Origin: Dyadobacter endophyticus
Lineage (GTDB): Bacteria; Bacteroidota; Bacteroidia; Cytophagales; Spirosomataceae
Direction of reading: 5' to 3'
Length of the DNA: 64,000 nucleotides
NCBI RefSeq assembly: GCF_014641595.1
Contig: NZ_BMIA01000004.1
Span: 434,001-498,000, forward strand
Under the pieces are notes generated by a model that searched no databases, was not told where the DNA came from, and saw only the letters and a list, made by a program, of their open reading frames with translations. Below are positions 31,227 through 39,966 of this stretch, in pieces. A program made the position numbers and the translations under genes. The number at the start of each line of letters is the position of its first letter. The first letter of the stretch is position 1.

Positions 31227-33224
31227 ATGCTCGAAAGTCGTCGATTTGTTATCATTGGATTTATTGCATTAGTAGGTGTTATATACTTATTACGACTTTT
31301 CTACCTCCAGGTGCTTGATGAGAGCTATTCCATTGAGTCTTCCAGCAATTCCATCAAACGTGTTACCGAAATTCCTTTCCGCGGGCAGATCTACGATCGC
31401 TACGGGAAGCTGATCGTATACAATACTCCCGTTTATGACCTTCTTGTGACGCCTTACAAGGTGAGAATGGACGATACGTTACGTTTTTGCCAGGTTTTGG
31501 GCATCCAACGGCGCGATTTCGACAGTCTCATGTCCGCGGCCAGTGCATATAGCCGCGTGAAACCGTCGCTGTTCCTGCGGCAACTTTCCAAAGAGGATTT
31601 CGCGTCGATCCAGGACATTATGGTCGACTATTCCGGTTTTGAGTTTGCCAAAAGCTCGTTGCGCACGTATACTGCGCCTACGCTTGCGAATACGCTCGGG
31701 TATGTGAGCGAGATCACGAAAGGTCAGCTCGACAAGCAGGAAGAACCCTATTACCGCCAGGGTGATTATATCGGCCAAAGCGGCGTGGAGCGCATTTATG
31801 AAAACGAGCTGAGGGGGAAAAGAGGGACGAAGTTTGTCATGCAAAACGTAGCCGGCGTGTACAAGGGCCCCTGGAAAAACGGAGAACTCGATACGATGGC
31901 TGTGGCGGGGGAGAACCTCTATACCGGTCTGGACCTGGAAGTGCAACAATATGCGGACAGCCTTATGCTCAACAAAGTGGGGAGCGTGGTGGCGATAGAG
32001 CCGAAAACGGGCCAGATCATTTCCATGGTTTCTGCCCCGACGTACGATCCGAACAGCCTGGCGAGCCGCTATTTTTCCAAAAACTTTGCCGCACTGGCGC
32101 GTAACCCGTACAAACCGCTGTTCAACCGGCCGGTTATGGCGAGTTATCGTCCGGGTTCTACATTCAAACTGATCCAGGCGCTGATTGGTTTGCAGGAGGG
32201 GGTGATTACACCCGGAAGCGGTTTTACCCATGCAAACTGCCCGGTAGGATGCCATAACCACCCTGCGACGAGTACAGTGGCGCTCGGGGTGACGCATTCC
32301 TGTAATCCCTATTTTTACAATGTATTCAGAAGGTTGATCTATAAAAACAACATCAAAAACACCTTCAAAGCTTCGGCTGTGGGCTTGGACGCCTGGCACG
32401 ACGACATCGCGAAATTCGGGATCGGGCAGCGGCTCGGGATCGATTTGCCGAGCGAGTACAAGGGGAATTTGCCTGATAAAAAATACTACGACCGCTTTTA
32501 CGGAGAGTACCGCTGGAAGTTCTCGAATATTTACTCGCTCAGCATCGGCGAAGGGGAATTGCTCATCACGCCTTTGAAAATGGCCAATGTGGCCGCTATT
32601 ATCGCGAACCGCGGATATTTCTACACTCCGCACGTGATCCACGGTGTGGGTGACAAGAAGAGCGTGAAGCCGGAATTTCTTGAAAAGCATGAAACCGGCG
32701 TGGAACCACACAATTTCGAGCCGGTGATCGAAGGGATGATCGGGGCCGTAGAAGCCGGTACCGCACGCCGCTCTCGCGTGGAAGGCATTTCAATTGCGGG
32801 CAAAACCGGTACTTCGCAGAACAAGCGCGGGGACGACCACTCGATTTTTATCGCATTTGCACCGGTGGACGATCCGAAGATCGCGATCGCCGTGTTTGTG
32901 GAGAATGCAGGCGCGGGTGGTTCGGCGGCGGCGCCTATTGCCAACTTGATCATTGAAAAATACCTGTCGCGCAAGGTGACTAATAAAGCGCTGGAAGAGC
33001 GGATGATGAAACTCGACCTGATGAGCAAGGTGGTGTTGCCGACTACGAAGAAGCCGGGCGAAACCGAAACGAAGAAGAAGGCCGAGGAGGTAAAGAAACC
33101 GACCGGCGACCCGAACGATCCTGCCAATCGCCTGCCAGGCGCACCGCACCCGGCTAACCCGGCCGCCATGCGGAAACCGGTGACGGCAATCCTGCCGAAG
33201 CAAAGCCAGCAAAAAGCACTTTAA
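31227..33224 (+). CDS. mrdA: Penicillin-binding protein 2, elongasome transpeptidase
   Basis: 665 residues. One N-terminal membrane helix (about 7-27), a PBP dimerisation domain (EIPFRGQIYDRYGKLIVYN), and a transpeptidase domain with the three penicillin-binding motifs: Ser311-Thr-Phe-Lys314, Ser358-Cys-Asn360 and Lys526-Thr-Gly-Thr529. It cross-links peptidoglycan during side-wall growth in the periplasm, paired with the RodA glycosyltransferase encoded 22 bp downstream. The last 60 residues are a Lys/Pro/Ala-rich tail, probably flexible. No mreBCD genes are adjacent. Confidence 0.95.
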   Translation: MLESRRFVIIGFIALVGVIYLLRLFYLQVLDESYSIESSSNSIKRVTEIPFRGQIYDRYGKLIVYNTPVYDLLVTPYKVRMDDTLRFCQVLGIQRRDFDSLMSAASAYSRVKPSLFLRQLSKEDFASIQDIMVDYSGFEFAKSSLRTYTAPTLANTLGYVSEITKGQLDKQEEPYYRQGDYIGQSGVERIYENELRGKRGTKFVMQNVAGVYKGPWKNGELDTMAVAGENLYTGLDLEVQQYADSLMLNKVGSVVAIEPKTGQIISMVSAPTYDPNSLASRYFSKNFAALARNPYKPLFNRPVMASYRPGSTFKLIQALIGLQEGVITPGSGFTHANCPVGCHNHPATSTVALGVTHSCNPYFYNVFRRLIYKNNIKNTFKASAVGLDAWHDDIAKFGIGQRLGIDLPSEYKGNLPDKKYYDRFYGEYRWKFSNIYSLSIGEGELLITPLKMANVAAIIANRGYFYTPHVIHGVGDKKSVKPEFLEKHETGVEPHNFEPVIEGMIGAVEAGTARRSRVEGISIAGKTGTSQNKRGDDHSIFIAFAPVDDPKIAIAVFVENAGAGGSAAAPIANLIIEKYLSRKVTNKALEERMMKLDLMSKVVLPTTKKPGETETKKKAEEVKKPTGDPNDPANRLPGAPHPANPAAMRKPVTAILPKQSQQKAL

Positions 33225-33246
33225 GAATTTAAAAATCGATATTGAA

Positions 33247-34530
33247 ATGGCTGAAAGCAAGCCGATTACCAAGAATGTAGACTGGATGGTGGTGCTGATA
33301 TATATCGCTTGCCTGATGATTGGCTGGTTGAATATCTATGCCGCCGTCTACAACCCCGAAACGCAAACCAGCATGTTCGACCTGTCGAACAATGCCGGAA
33401 AGCAGCTGATGTGGATCGGAACGGCGGCATTGCTGATCATCTGTATCCTCGTGATCGACTACAAGTTTTACGAGACGTTTTCTTTTGTCATATACGCCGT
33501 GGTCATATTCCTGCTGGTGGTGGTGCTATTTGCGGGTTCAAACATCAATGGGTCGCGCTCCTGGATCAAATTGGGTGGCATTTCATTGCAACCGGCCGAG
33601 TTTTCGAAGTTGGCGGTGAGCCTGGCGATTTCCAAATACCTGAGCGATCCGGCGATCAGCCTTAACCGGAAATTGAAGGATTACTACCCGATCATGGGGA
33701 TTCTTGCATTGCCCGCATTCCTCATTCTGTTGTCGAATGAGACGGGTTCCATGCTGGTGTTTGCCTCATTCGCGATCGTGCTATACCGCGAAGGAATGCC
33801 TGGTTTCATTCCCGCGATCGGGATCATCGGCGCGGCTTTGCTGATCATTACCCTACTTTTTGTAAAATGGTACATTGCCGGGGCGATCATCGTGATCGCC
33901 GGGCTGGTGATCTGGCTGATGCCGGTCATGACGCGCCGTCGCGGAGGGCTATGGGCCACGATCATCGTTGCTTTTGCGATGATAGGGATTGTATTCGGGG
34001 TAGATTTCTTTATGAATAATGTGCTTCAAAAACACCAGAGAGGCCGCATTATGGTACTTCTCGACCCGGATTCCGACCCGCGCGGCATTGGCTGGAACGT
34101 AATCCAGTCCAAGATCGCGATCGGTTCCGGCGGCATTACCGGAAAAGGCTTTTTACAGGGAACTCAAACCAAATTCGACTTTGTACCCGAGCAGAGTACC
34201 GACTTTATTTTCTGTACAGTGGGAGAGGAGCATGGTTTTTTGGGTACCGCTGTTGTGGTGTTTCTTTTTATCGCATTGATATCCAGGCTTGTAGTGCTTG
34301 CTGAACGACAGCGTAGCCGCTTTGCCCGAGTGTACGGGTATTGTGTGGCGGGTATTATTTTCTTCCATTTTTTGGTCAACGTAGGGATGACCATCGGACT
34401 GATGCCTGTTATCGGTATTCCATTGCCGTTTTTCAGCTATGGCGGGTCGTCGTTGTGGTCGTTTTCGGTACTTCTTTTTATTTTCTTGAAAATCGACGCA
34501 CAACGTCCGTTTACGTTATCGAGGGGTTAA
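33247..34530 (+). CDS. rodA: RodA peptidoglycan glycosyltransferase (SEDS)
   Basis: 427 residues, about ten membrane helices, SEDS family. Family stretches include NINGSRSWIKLGGISLQPAEFSK in pieces (GSRSWI, QPAEFSK), the VQSK-type IGWNVIQSKIAIGSGGITGKGF segment, EQSTDFIFCTVGEEHGFLG and the C-terminal PLPFFSYGGSS. The protein polymerises lipid II into glycan strands for cell elongation together with PBP2. It carries an internal extension between about 190 and 260 (extra hydrophobic helices and DPDSDPRG) that is usual for Bacteroidota RodA. Confidence 0.94.
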   Translation: MAESKPITKNVDWMVVLIYIACLMIGWLNIYAAVYNPETQTSMFDLSNNAGKQLMWIGTAALLIICILVIDYKFYETFSFVIYAVVIFLLVVVLFAGSNINGSRSWIKLGGISLQPAEFSKLAVSLAISKYLSDPAISLNRKLKDYYPIMGILALPAFLILLSNETGSMLVFASFAIVLYREGMPGFIPAIGIIGAALLIITLLFVKWYIAGAIIVIAGLVIWLMPVMTRRRGGLWATIIVAFAMIGIVFGVDFFMNNVLQKHQRGRIMVLLDPDSDPRGIGWNVIQSKIAIGSGGITGKGFLQGTQTKFDFVPEQSTDFIFCTVGEEHGFLGTAVVVFLFIALISRLVVLAERQRSRFARVYGYCVAGIIFFHFLVNVGMTIGLMPVIGIPLPFFSYGGSSLWSFSVLLFIFLKIDAQRPFTLSRG

Positions 34531-34536
34531 AATGAG

Positions 34537-34586
34537 TGAATGACCGAATAGTTTTTTATTCAGTCATTCAATCATTCAGTCATTCA
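34537..34586. repeat. Stem-loop and short direct repeats after rodA
   Basis: TGAATGACCGAAT (34537-34549) pairs with ATTCAGTCATTCA (34558-34570), one mismatch, around a T-rich loop. The right arm is then repeated as CATTCAGTCATTCA (34573-34586), ending on the stop codon of the convergent DUF423 gene. ATTCAGTCATT also occurs at 26338-26348. It may act as a terminator for rodA or as a small dispersed repeat. Confidence 0.5.
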
Positions 34587-34961
34587 AAATTTACCTGCCG
34601 CCACGATCAGCAATACCCAACCTACGATCAGCGCTAGCCCGCCGATCGGGGCCGTAGCACCGAATTTGGTGATGCCTGTGAAGCAGATCGCATACAGCGA
34701 TCCGGAAAAGATGATCACGCCCACCGCAAATGCGTTGCCCGACCAGCCGAGTATTCTCGCCGCGTCCTCGCCCGCGCGTTGCATGAGTATGCCCACGAGC
34801 ACCATCGCGAGCGCGTGATAAAACTGATATTTCACAGCAGTTTCAAACGTTTCGGTGCGGCCGGAGGCTTCCAGCATTCCTTTCAATGCATGTGCGCCGA
34901 ATGCCCCGAGGGCGACCGCCAGCGCGCCGAGTATGCCGCCTGCCTGTATCATGAATTTCAT
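34584..34961 (-). CDS. DUF423 small membrane protein
   Basis: 125 residues from the ATG at 34961 (MKFMIQAGGILGALAVALGA); the open frame to 35018 adds an unlikely hydrophilic leader. Four membrane helices, with the family traits GAFGAHALKGML near residue 20 and a conserved KYQFYHALAMVL in the middle, ending in GGLALIVGWVLL. DUF423/YgdD proteins are widespread inner-membrane proteins without an established function. Confidence 0.85.
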   Translation of the reverse strand: MKFMIQAGGILGALAVALGAFGAHALKGMLEASGRTETFETAVKYQFYHALAMVLVGILMQRAGEDAARILGWSGNAFAVGVIIFSGSLYAICFTGITKFGATAPIGGLALIVGWVLLIVAAGKF

Positions 34962-35152
34962 ATCGTAAACCGGTATTAAGTATTGGTTAAATTGTAGGGA
35001 ATGCCATTTACCGTTCAATAGAATCCAGGCAAATCAGCGTGGTAAAGTTAGTGGCGGGCGCAGGCGCGACCAACTCTTTATGGCAATTTTATTAACTTGC
35101 GCGCTTTGGAATGGTATTTTGGAATGCCGCTCATCGTGGAAAAGACTCGACA

Positions 35153-36226
35153 ATGACCATAGAACGCTTCATTCAGCTGTGGACGCACCGCTATCATAAA
35201 TACACACACATTGTAAAGGCGCATTTAAAAGGCCGCCAGGCCAGGGCGCATTTCCGGGGCGTGAAACGGAGGCTGAAAAAAGGTCAGGAACTGATCGCCA
35301 TCATTCGTACAGAACATTTCGGGGATATTGTGGCTGCCGAGCCGATCTCGCGCTATGTGCGGGAGCAACATCCCGGCGCACACATTGTCTGGTTTGTAAA
35401 ACCCGGTTTTGCGGAGCTTGTCAGCCATAATCCCAATGTAGATGAGGTTTTTAAAGAATTCTGTGTGACGGAGCGGCGTGTATTGATGGAAGCCAATGTG
35501 TTCGATCATGTTTTTGAGCTCCAATTCAGGAACAATAACCATTGCCCCACATGCCAGGTGTTTACTGAAAACCCTGTCGCATTGAAGCGGGACATTAATG
35601 TTTTCAATTATTTTGATTATGGAAACCTGCTTGAGGTGTTTGCCCAGACCGGTGGTCTGATCGCGCCAAAAGCAACCTTTCCGGCCGATGATGCGCCAAG
35701 GCTATATTTGCAACCTGCCCACAAAGCAAAAGCCGACAGCCTCGGTTTGCCCGAAAAATACATTGTAATGCATTGCCGCTCGAATTACGAGCCCAAAGAC
35801 TGGCCGGCCGATCGTTGGAGCCAACTCGTGCACTGGATAGCGGAACAATATAATTATCAGTTGGTTGAAATCGGTCTGGAAAGTAACCTGACTATCAAAA
35901 CACCGGCATACCGTAACTTGTGCGGCCAATTGAGCATTCTCGAAACGGCCGAGGTGATCCGTCGTGCTTCGTTCTTCATCGGGCTCGACAGCGGGCCGTC
36001 GCATTTGGGCAATGCTACCGGGACGTTCGGGATTATATTGATGGGAGCCCTCAATAACTTCCAGAATTACAATCCCTATTCGGGCAGATATGGTCGGCAG
36101 GAGAATGCGTTGCTGGTAAGGCAGGCAGGGTTGCCCTGTGCGCAGCTTCCGTTCGAATTTGTACGCGAACAGGTGAAATCGGTGCTGGAAAAGAGCGCGG
36201 ATAATGCGCCTAAGGTGCTATCGTGA
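35153..36226 (+). CDS. Glycosyltransferase family 9 (heptosyltransferase-like)
   Basis: About 357 residues from the ATG at 35153 (MTIERFIQLWTHRYHKY); an upstream ATG at 35111 is possible. The two-domain GT-B form of GT9 is recognisable: LIAIIRTEHFGDIVAAEPI at the N-terminal nucleotide fold and FIGLDSGPSHLGNATGT in the C-terminal donor-binding domain. GT9 enzymes transfer ADP-heptose or related sugars to the LPS inner core on the cytoplasmic side of the inner membrane. No other LPS genes flank it, so the acceptor is unknown. Its end overlaps the convergent YggS-like gene by 9 bp. Confidence 0.85.
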   Translation: MTIERFIQLWTHRYHKYTHIVKAHLKGRQARAHFRGVKRRLKKGQELIAIIRTEHFGDIVAAEPISRYVREQHPGAHIVWFVKPGFAELVSHNPNVDEVFKEFCVTERRVLMEANVFDHVFELQFRNNNHCPTCQVFTENPVALKRDINVFNYFDYGNLLEVFAQTGGLIAPKATFPADDAPRLYLQPAHKAKADSLGLPEKYIVMHCRSNYEPKDWPADRWSQLVHWIAEQYNYQLVEIGLESNLTIKTPAYRNLCGQLSILETAEVIRRASFFIGLDSGPSHLGNATGTFGIILMGALNNFQNYNPYSGRYGRQENALLVRQAGLPCAQLPFEFVREQVKSVLEKSADNAPKVLS

Positions 36227-36880
36227 GCCGAAAATAGCGCTTCCGACGCGTACAAGCGTGCTGCCCTCTTCCTGTGCGATGAGGTAATCGCCACTCATGC
36301 CCATCGAGAGCTCTCGCATGGTGACCTGCCCGTTTTCGTGGCTTTTGAACGATTCAAAGGTGTTTTTTAACCCGCGGAATTCAAGCCTTACCACATTCAG
36401 GTCATCCGTGTTGGAGGCCATACCCATTAGTCCGACGACCCTGATATTGGTTAATGCTGCAAGTTCGGCGGAAGTGATGATTTCCAATGCTTCTTCTTCC
36501 GAAAGGCCGAACTTGGTTTCTTCACGGGCGATGTAGATTTGCAAAAGGCAGTCGATTACCCGGTCGTTCTTTTTGGCTTCCTTATTGATTTCTTTGAGCA
36601 GTTTAAAACTATCGACCGAATGCACCAGGCTTACAAACGGGGCCATGTATTTGACCTTGTTGGTCTGTAAATGCCCGATCATGTGCCATTCGATGTCCTT
36701 GGGCAGCTCTTCATATTTTGCCACCATTTCCTGCACTTTATTCTCGCCAAACAGTCTTGCGCCGGCCGCGTAGGCTTCGGTCAGCAAGCTGGTTGGTTTG
36801 GTTTTTGTAACCGCGACCAGACGTGTGTCTTTAAGTAATTCTTGTTCTATCTGGGCCAGATTGTCGGCTATGGAAGGCAT
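36218..36880 (-). CDS. PLP-binding homeostasis protein (YggS/PLPBP family)
   Basis: 220 residues folded as the alanine-racemase N-terminal barrel alone. PLP would bind Lys26 in LVAVTKTKPTS; other family marks are GENKVQEMVAKYEEL, WHMIGHLQTNKVKYM, VDSFKLLKEIN, GLMGMAS and ELSMGMSGDYLIAQEEGST. The protein has no enzyme activity in studied members but buffers PLP and affects amino-acid balance. Single gene, convergent with the GT9 gene. Confidence 0.93.
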   Translation of the reverse strand: MPSIADNLAQIEQELLKDTRLVAVTKTKPTSLLTEAYAAGARLFGENKVQEMVAKYEELPKDIEWHMIGHLQTNKVKYMAPFVSLVHSVDSFKLLKEINKEAKKNDRVIDCLLQIYIAREETKFGLSEEEALEIITSAELAALTNIRVVGLMGMASNTDDLNVVRLEFRGLKNTFESFKSHENGQVTMRELSMGMSGDYLIAQEEGSTLVRVGSAIFGSR

Positions 36881-37020
36881 GAGGGGTGACTAAAAAATTG
36901 ATAATTAGGTCGTTAATTCAAGAATTTATTGACCGGACGCTATAAATCGCGGTTTGCGTATTTCAAAATTGAAAAAAACATACTTCTTTTACCAACGAAA
37001 TTCAAAATTTAACCTTCTGT

Positions 37021-37962
37021 ATGGACTACAACCAGGAACAAAAGCAAGACAGAAAAACTCTCCTATGGGCTGCATTGGCCGTTTTGCTGTTGCTTAATTT
37101 GGTGCTTGTGTACTTTATATACCACGAAAAGCAAGAAAACCTCGCAAAGGACGAGATCATTACCGCCAAAACCGAGGAGGTTCTTTCGATAAAAACCAAA
37201 CTGGACTCCATTTCCACAGAGCTTGATATTAAAATTGCTGAAATCCAGAAATTGGGCGGAAGCGTGGATTCGCTTGTGGCGTTGAAAGCACAACTTGAAA
37301 AGGATAAGAAGGAACTTAAGAACGCCAATACGTACTCTGCTGCGAATTACAATCAGAAGATCAAGAACTACGAATCGGTATTGTCTGAAAAAGACGGTGA
37401 AATTGCCCGTTTGAAACAAGAGTTAGGTATTGCTACCACAAAAAATGAAGAGCTGAACCAGAAAGTGACCGGTTTAGAAACGGAAAAGCAAGTGCTGGCA
37501 GACTCTGTAACGACTTATTCCGCTCAGAACAAGGAGCTTGCCGAAAAAGTAACGCTGGCTTCTGCACTCCATGCTGAAAATGTGAACGTCAATGCAGTTT
37601 CTGCAAAAGGCAAAGAGCGCGAGGGCGGCAAATACAAGGCCAAGCGTATCGATAAGCTGAGAGTGAACTTCAAACTGGCCGAGAATGCGGTTGCAAAACA
37701 GAATGAAAAAGAGATTTACCTGCGTGTGCTCGATCCGGACGGCGCTGTGCTGTCGGATATGGCAACGGGTTCGGGTTCATTTATATTCAATGGCAGGGAA
37801 TTGATTTACAGCTCTAAACAAACCGTGAGCTTTACGAATACAGGTCAGTCGGTCGACATTTTCTACGGCCGCGGTGGTATCCCGATGAAAGACGGCAAAT
37901 ACGCGATCGAGCTTTACAGCGAAGGCTTCAAGATCGGTCAGGGCGATTTCACGGTGAAATAA
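37021..37962 (+). CDS. Membrane-anchored coiled-coil protein of unknown function
   Basis: 313 residues. A short cytoplasmic start rich in Gln, Lys and Asp is followed by one membrane helix (about 13-33, TLLWAALAVLLLLNLVLVYFI minus one). Residues 35 to about 195 are a long heptad-rich coiled coil (VLSIKTKLDSISTELDIKI, NEELNQKVTGLETEKQVLAD). Residues about 215-313 form a separate beta-rich domain (LRVNFKLAENAVAKQ, GSGSFIFNGRELIY, GKYAIELYSEGFKIGQGDF) that probably lies in the periplasm. The layout suggests a structural or envelope-bridging role; I do not recognise the family beyond Bacteroidota hypothetical proteins. It ends in a strong stem-loop just before the ribosomal-protein operon. Confidence 0.8.
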   Translation: MDYNQEQKQDRKTLLWAALAVLLLLNLVLVYFIYHEKQENLAKDEIITAKTEEVLSIKTKLDSISTELDIKIAEIQKLGGSVDSLVALKAQLEKDKKELKNANTYSAANYNQKIKNYESVLSEKDGEIARLKQELGIATTKNEELNQKVTGLETEKQVLADSVTTYSAQNKELAEKVTLASALHAENVNVNAVSAKGKEREGGKYKAKRIDKLRVNFKLAENAVAKQNEKEIYLRVLDPDGAVLSDMATGSGSFIFNGRELIYSSKQTVSFTNTGQSVDIFYGRGGIPMKDGKYAIELYSEGFKIGQGDFTVK

Positions 37963-37992
37963 TCGGCGGCAAGTTTAGGTTAAGTCATTGAA

Positions 37993-38026
37993 GGGCTTGG
38001 AATTTTAAATTTCAAGCCCTATTTTT
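37993..38026 (+). terminator. Terminator of the coiled-coil gene, overlapping the rpsF promoter
   Basis: GGGCTTGGAATTT (37993-38005) pairs with AAATTTCAAGCCC (38007-38019) with one G-T pair, followed by TATTTTT. The T-tract is also the -7 box of the next promoter (38020-38027). Confidence 0.75.
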
Positions 38027-38027
38027 G
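38020..38027 (+). promoter_or_regulatory. Probable -7 element of the rpsF operon promoter
   Basis: TATTTTTG is a perfect TAnnTTTG. A CTTG at 37996-37999 gives a -33-like element with a 20-base spacer, inside the terminator stem. Start near 38033 leaves a leader of about 60 bases ahead of rpsF. Confidence 0.6.
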
Positions 38028-38029
38028 CA

Positions 38030-38060
38030 CCCTCATTTTGATGATTCCGTCAGAATGGGG
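38030..38060 (+). promoter_or_regulatory. Leader stem-loop of rpsF, candidate S6:S18 binding site
   Basis: CCCTCATTTTGA (38030-38041) and TCAGAATGGGG (38050-38060) pair with a bulged C and two wobble pairs, leaving a loop TGATTCCG that contains CCG, then TTTTTAATTT. Known S6:S18 autoregulatory leaders present a CCG in an unpaired region beside a stem. The placement at the very 5' end of the predicted mRNA fits, but the exact fold was judged by eye. Confidence 0.4.
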
Positions 38061-38093
38061 TTTTTAATTTATCATACAATAACCAATTACCGT

Positions 38094-38474
38094 ATGTCTA
38101 AGCAATATGAAACGGTGTTCATTCTAACTCCCATTTTGTCTGAGGCCCAGGCAAAGGACGCCGTTGAAAAATTCACGACAATCATCACCTCAAACGGTGC
38201 GAAGATTGTACATGAAGAAAACTGGGGATTGCGCAAGCTGGCCTACCCTATCCAAAAGAAAAACTCTGGTTTCTATCACGTAGTAGAATATACTGCGAGC
38301 GAAGGAAACGTAGTGGATGTTTTGGAAACCGAGTTCCGTCGTGACGAGCGCGTTTTGCGTTTTATGACTATCGCCCTGGATAAGCATTCAATTGCTTACA
38401 ACGAGAAGAAACGTAAGGGTCTGGTAGGCAGAAAGAAAGAAGAAGCAACTGAATCAAAAACCGAAAACGCATAA
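38094..38474 (+). CDS. rpsF: 30S ribosomal protein S6
   Basis: 126 residues from the ATG at 38094 (MSKQYETVFILTPILSEAQ); an open frame from 38025 would include the leader stem-loop and is rejected. Core S6 text: KFTTIITSNGAKIVHEENWG, LRKLAYPIQKKNSGFYHVVEY, DERVLRFMTIALDKHS, with a basic/acidic tail KKRKGLVGRKKEEATESK. S6 binds S18 on the platform of the small subunit. First gene of rpsF-rpsR-rplI. Confidence 0.97.
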   Translation: MSKQYETVFILTPILSEAQAKDAVEKFTTIITSNGAKIVHEENWGLRKLAYPIQKKNSGFYHVVEYTASEGNVVDVLETEFRRDERVLRFMTIALDKHSIAYNEKKRKGLVGRKKEEATESKTENA

Positions 38475-38477
38475 GCT

Positions 38478-38729
38478 ATGTCACTCGTAAACGAGCCGGT
38501 TGAAAAAAACATTAACCGCAAAAAATACTGCCGTTTCAAAAAAGCAGGCATCAAATACATCGATTACAAGAATCCTGATTTCCTTTTGAAACTTGTAAAC
38601 GAGCAAGGTAAGATCCTTCCGCGCCGCCTTACAGGTACAAGCCTGAAATATCAGCGCAAAGTGTCGCAGGCAATCAAAAGAGCACGTCACCTGGCACTGT
38701 TGCCGTTTGTTGCTGACCAATTGAAATAA
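38478..38729 (+). CDS. rpsR: 30S ribosomal protein S18
   Basis: 83 residues, normal for Bacteroidota S18. Recognisable parts are KKYCRFKKAGIKYIDYKNP, then FLLKLVNEQGKILPRRLTGT and the RNA-binding SLKYQRKVSQAIKRARHLAL. It pairs with S6 on the 30S platform. It follows rpsF by 3 bp and precedes rplI by 20 bp. Only one cysteine (Cys18 region) remains, so the zinc-type variant is not present. Confidence 0.97.
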   Translation: MSLVNEPVEKNINRKKYCRFKKAGIKYIDYKNPDFLLKLVNEQGKILPRRLTGTSLKYQRKVSQAIKRARHLALLPFVADQLK

Positions 38730-38749
38730 TACAGTAAAGAGCTACAAAA

Positions 38750-39196
38750 ATGGAAATCATACTTTTAACAGATATAGCAGGGGTAGGTTACAAGAACGAT
38801 ATCGTGACTGTGAAAGCAGGTTACGGTCGTAACTACCTGATCCCTCAGGGTTTTGCGTTGCTGGCAAATGCCTCCAACCGCAAGATCGTTACTGAAAACG
38901 TACGTCAGGCTGCGCACAAAGCTGAGAAGCTGAAAAAAGACGCAGAGGACATCGCAACTGCAATCGGCGACCTGACAATCGATATCAAAACTGTGGTAGG
39001 CGAAAGCGGCCGTATCTTCGGACGTGTTACCAACACACAGGTATCAGACATCCTGAAAGCGAAGGGCTTCGAAATCGATCGTAAGAAAATTACGGTTGAT
39101 GACGTGAAATCAATCGGTTCTTACTCCGCATTGATCGACCTTCACAAAGAAGTGAAACATAAAGTTACCCTGAACGTAGTTGCAGCGGAAGACTAA
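38750..39196 (+). CDS. rplI: 50S ribosomal protein L9
   Basis: 148 residues with the two-domain form: N-terminal DIAGVGYKNDIVTVKAGYGR and NYLIPQGFALLANASNRK, a long helix (about 40-78) rich in Ala, Lys and Glu, and the C-terminal RNA-binding domain (FGRVTNTQVSDILKAKGFEID). It binds 23S rRNA at the L1 stalk base. Last gene of the operon; a strong terminator follows. Confidence 0.97.
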   Translation: MEIILLTDIAGVGYKNDIVTVKAGYGRNYLIPQGFALLANASNRKIVTENVRQAAHKAEKLKKDAEDIATAIGDLTIDIKTVVGESGRIFGRVTNTQVSDILKAKGFEIDRKKITVDDVKSIGSYSALIDLHKEVKHKVTLNVVAAED

Positions 39197-39214
39197 GCGT
39201 TTCGAAAATGCATG

Positions 39215-39250
39215 AAAAAAGGACGACCTGTGAGGGCCGTCCTTTTTTTT
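39215..39250 (+). terminator. Terminator of the ribosomal protein operon
   Basis: AAAAAAGGACGaCC pairs with GGcCGTCCTTTTTTTT over most of its length, with a five-base loop and one internal mismatch, 18 bp past the rplI stop. The A-rich left side also lets it work for the convergent gene at 39300. Confidence 0.85.
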
Positions 39251-39299
39251 GACCGCCGCTGACCGCCGATCTCATATCGGCAGTCGGCGGCGGTCATTA

Positions 39300-39767
39300 T
39301 CACTTCAACGCCGGAATGCGCAGCACCTGTCCCGGATAAATCAGATCGGGATCTTTCAGCATAGGCTTGTTGGCTTCGAAGATGACCGGGTACTTCATCA
39401 TGTCGCCGTAAACGGTTTGGGCGATTTTGGATAGGGTATCGCCTTTTACGACGGTATGATAAGTCGCTTCCGGCTCCGGGGTGGCTACACTAAGGCGGTT
39501 GTCAACAACGCCTACACCTTCGACATTACCTACTGCCAATGCGATTTTCTCGGCGTCAGCCTGTTTAGCCACTTCGCCTTCGAGGGTAACGGTGTCGCCC
39601 GATGTTTTGACGCTCAGGTTGTTGTAGGCAAGCCCTAGCGCTTTCACGTGCGCGAGCAATGCGCTGGCACGCAGCGGTTCCGCTTCCGGGGTAGGAGCGG
39701 CTGCGGGAGCATCCTTACCACCAAATACTTTTTCTCCAACACCTTTAATAAAAGAAATTAAGCCCAT
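39300..39767 (-). CDS. BON-LysM protein (YgaU/Kbp-like)
   Basis: 155 residues. After an acidic, Ala/Pro-rich stretch (AAAPTPEAEPLRASA) residues about 38-92 form a BON domain (LSVKTSGDTVTLEGEVAKQA, VVDNRLSV), and residues about 103-152 a LysM domain (YHTVVKGDTLSKIAQTVYGD, MLKDPDLIYPGQVLRIP). The same order occurs in E. coli Kbp, a cytoplasmic potassium-binding protein. There is no signal peptide, which agrees with a cytoplasmic location despite the LysM domain. Potassium binding is inferred by analogy. Confidence 0.88.
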   Translation of the reverse strand: MGLISFIKGVGEKVFGGKDAPAAAPTPEAEPLRASALLAHVKALGLAYNNLSVKTSGDTVTLEGEVAKQADAEKIALAVGNVEGVGVVDNRLSVATPEPEATYHTVVKGDTLSKIAQTVYGDMMKYPVIFEANKPMLKDPDLIYPGQVLRIPALK

Positions 39768-39919
39768 GTTTGTGAGATTTTAATGAATGAATAGATTTTG
39801 AGTTTGTACATGAAAGATACCGGTAATGTTAACTTTCCTACCGGTAAGATGCAATTATTATACCAAAATAGCCAATGTATATTGATTTGATAATATGGGT
39901 TTTTCCGGGCGCAACTTTG

Positions 39920-39927
39920 TACTTTTG
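39920..39927 (+). promoter_or_regulatory. Probable -7 element of the glpD promoter
   Basis: TACTTTTG is a perfect TAnnTTTG, 39 bases before the glpD start. No TTTG occurs at the usual -33 distance; the nearest candidate is GGTTTTT near 39898-39904. Confidence 0.4.
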
Positions 39928-39966
39928 CAATTGGTCTCAACTACGCTGAATCTGCATTAAGTATCA

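Noticed and set aside
31479..32711. 410-codon minus-strand frame opposite mrdA
   Set aside because: Antisense to a clear PBP2 gene; the protein is His/Arg/Val-rich as expected from reading GC-rich codons backwards.
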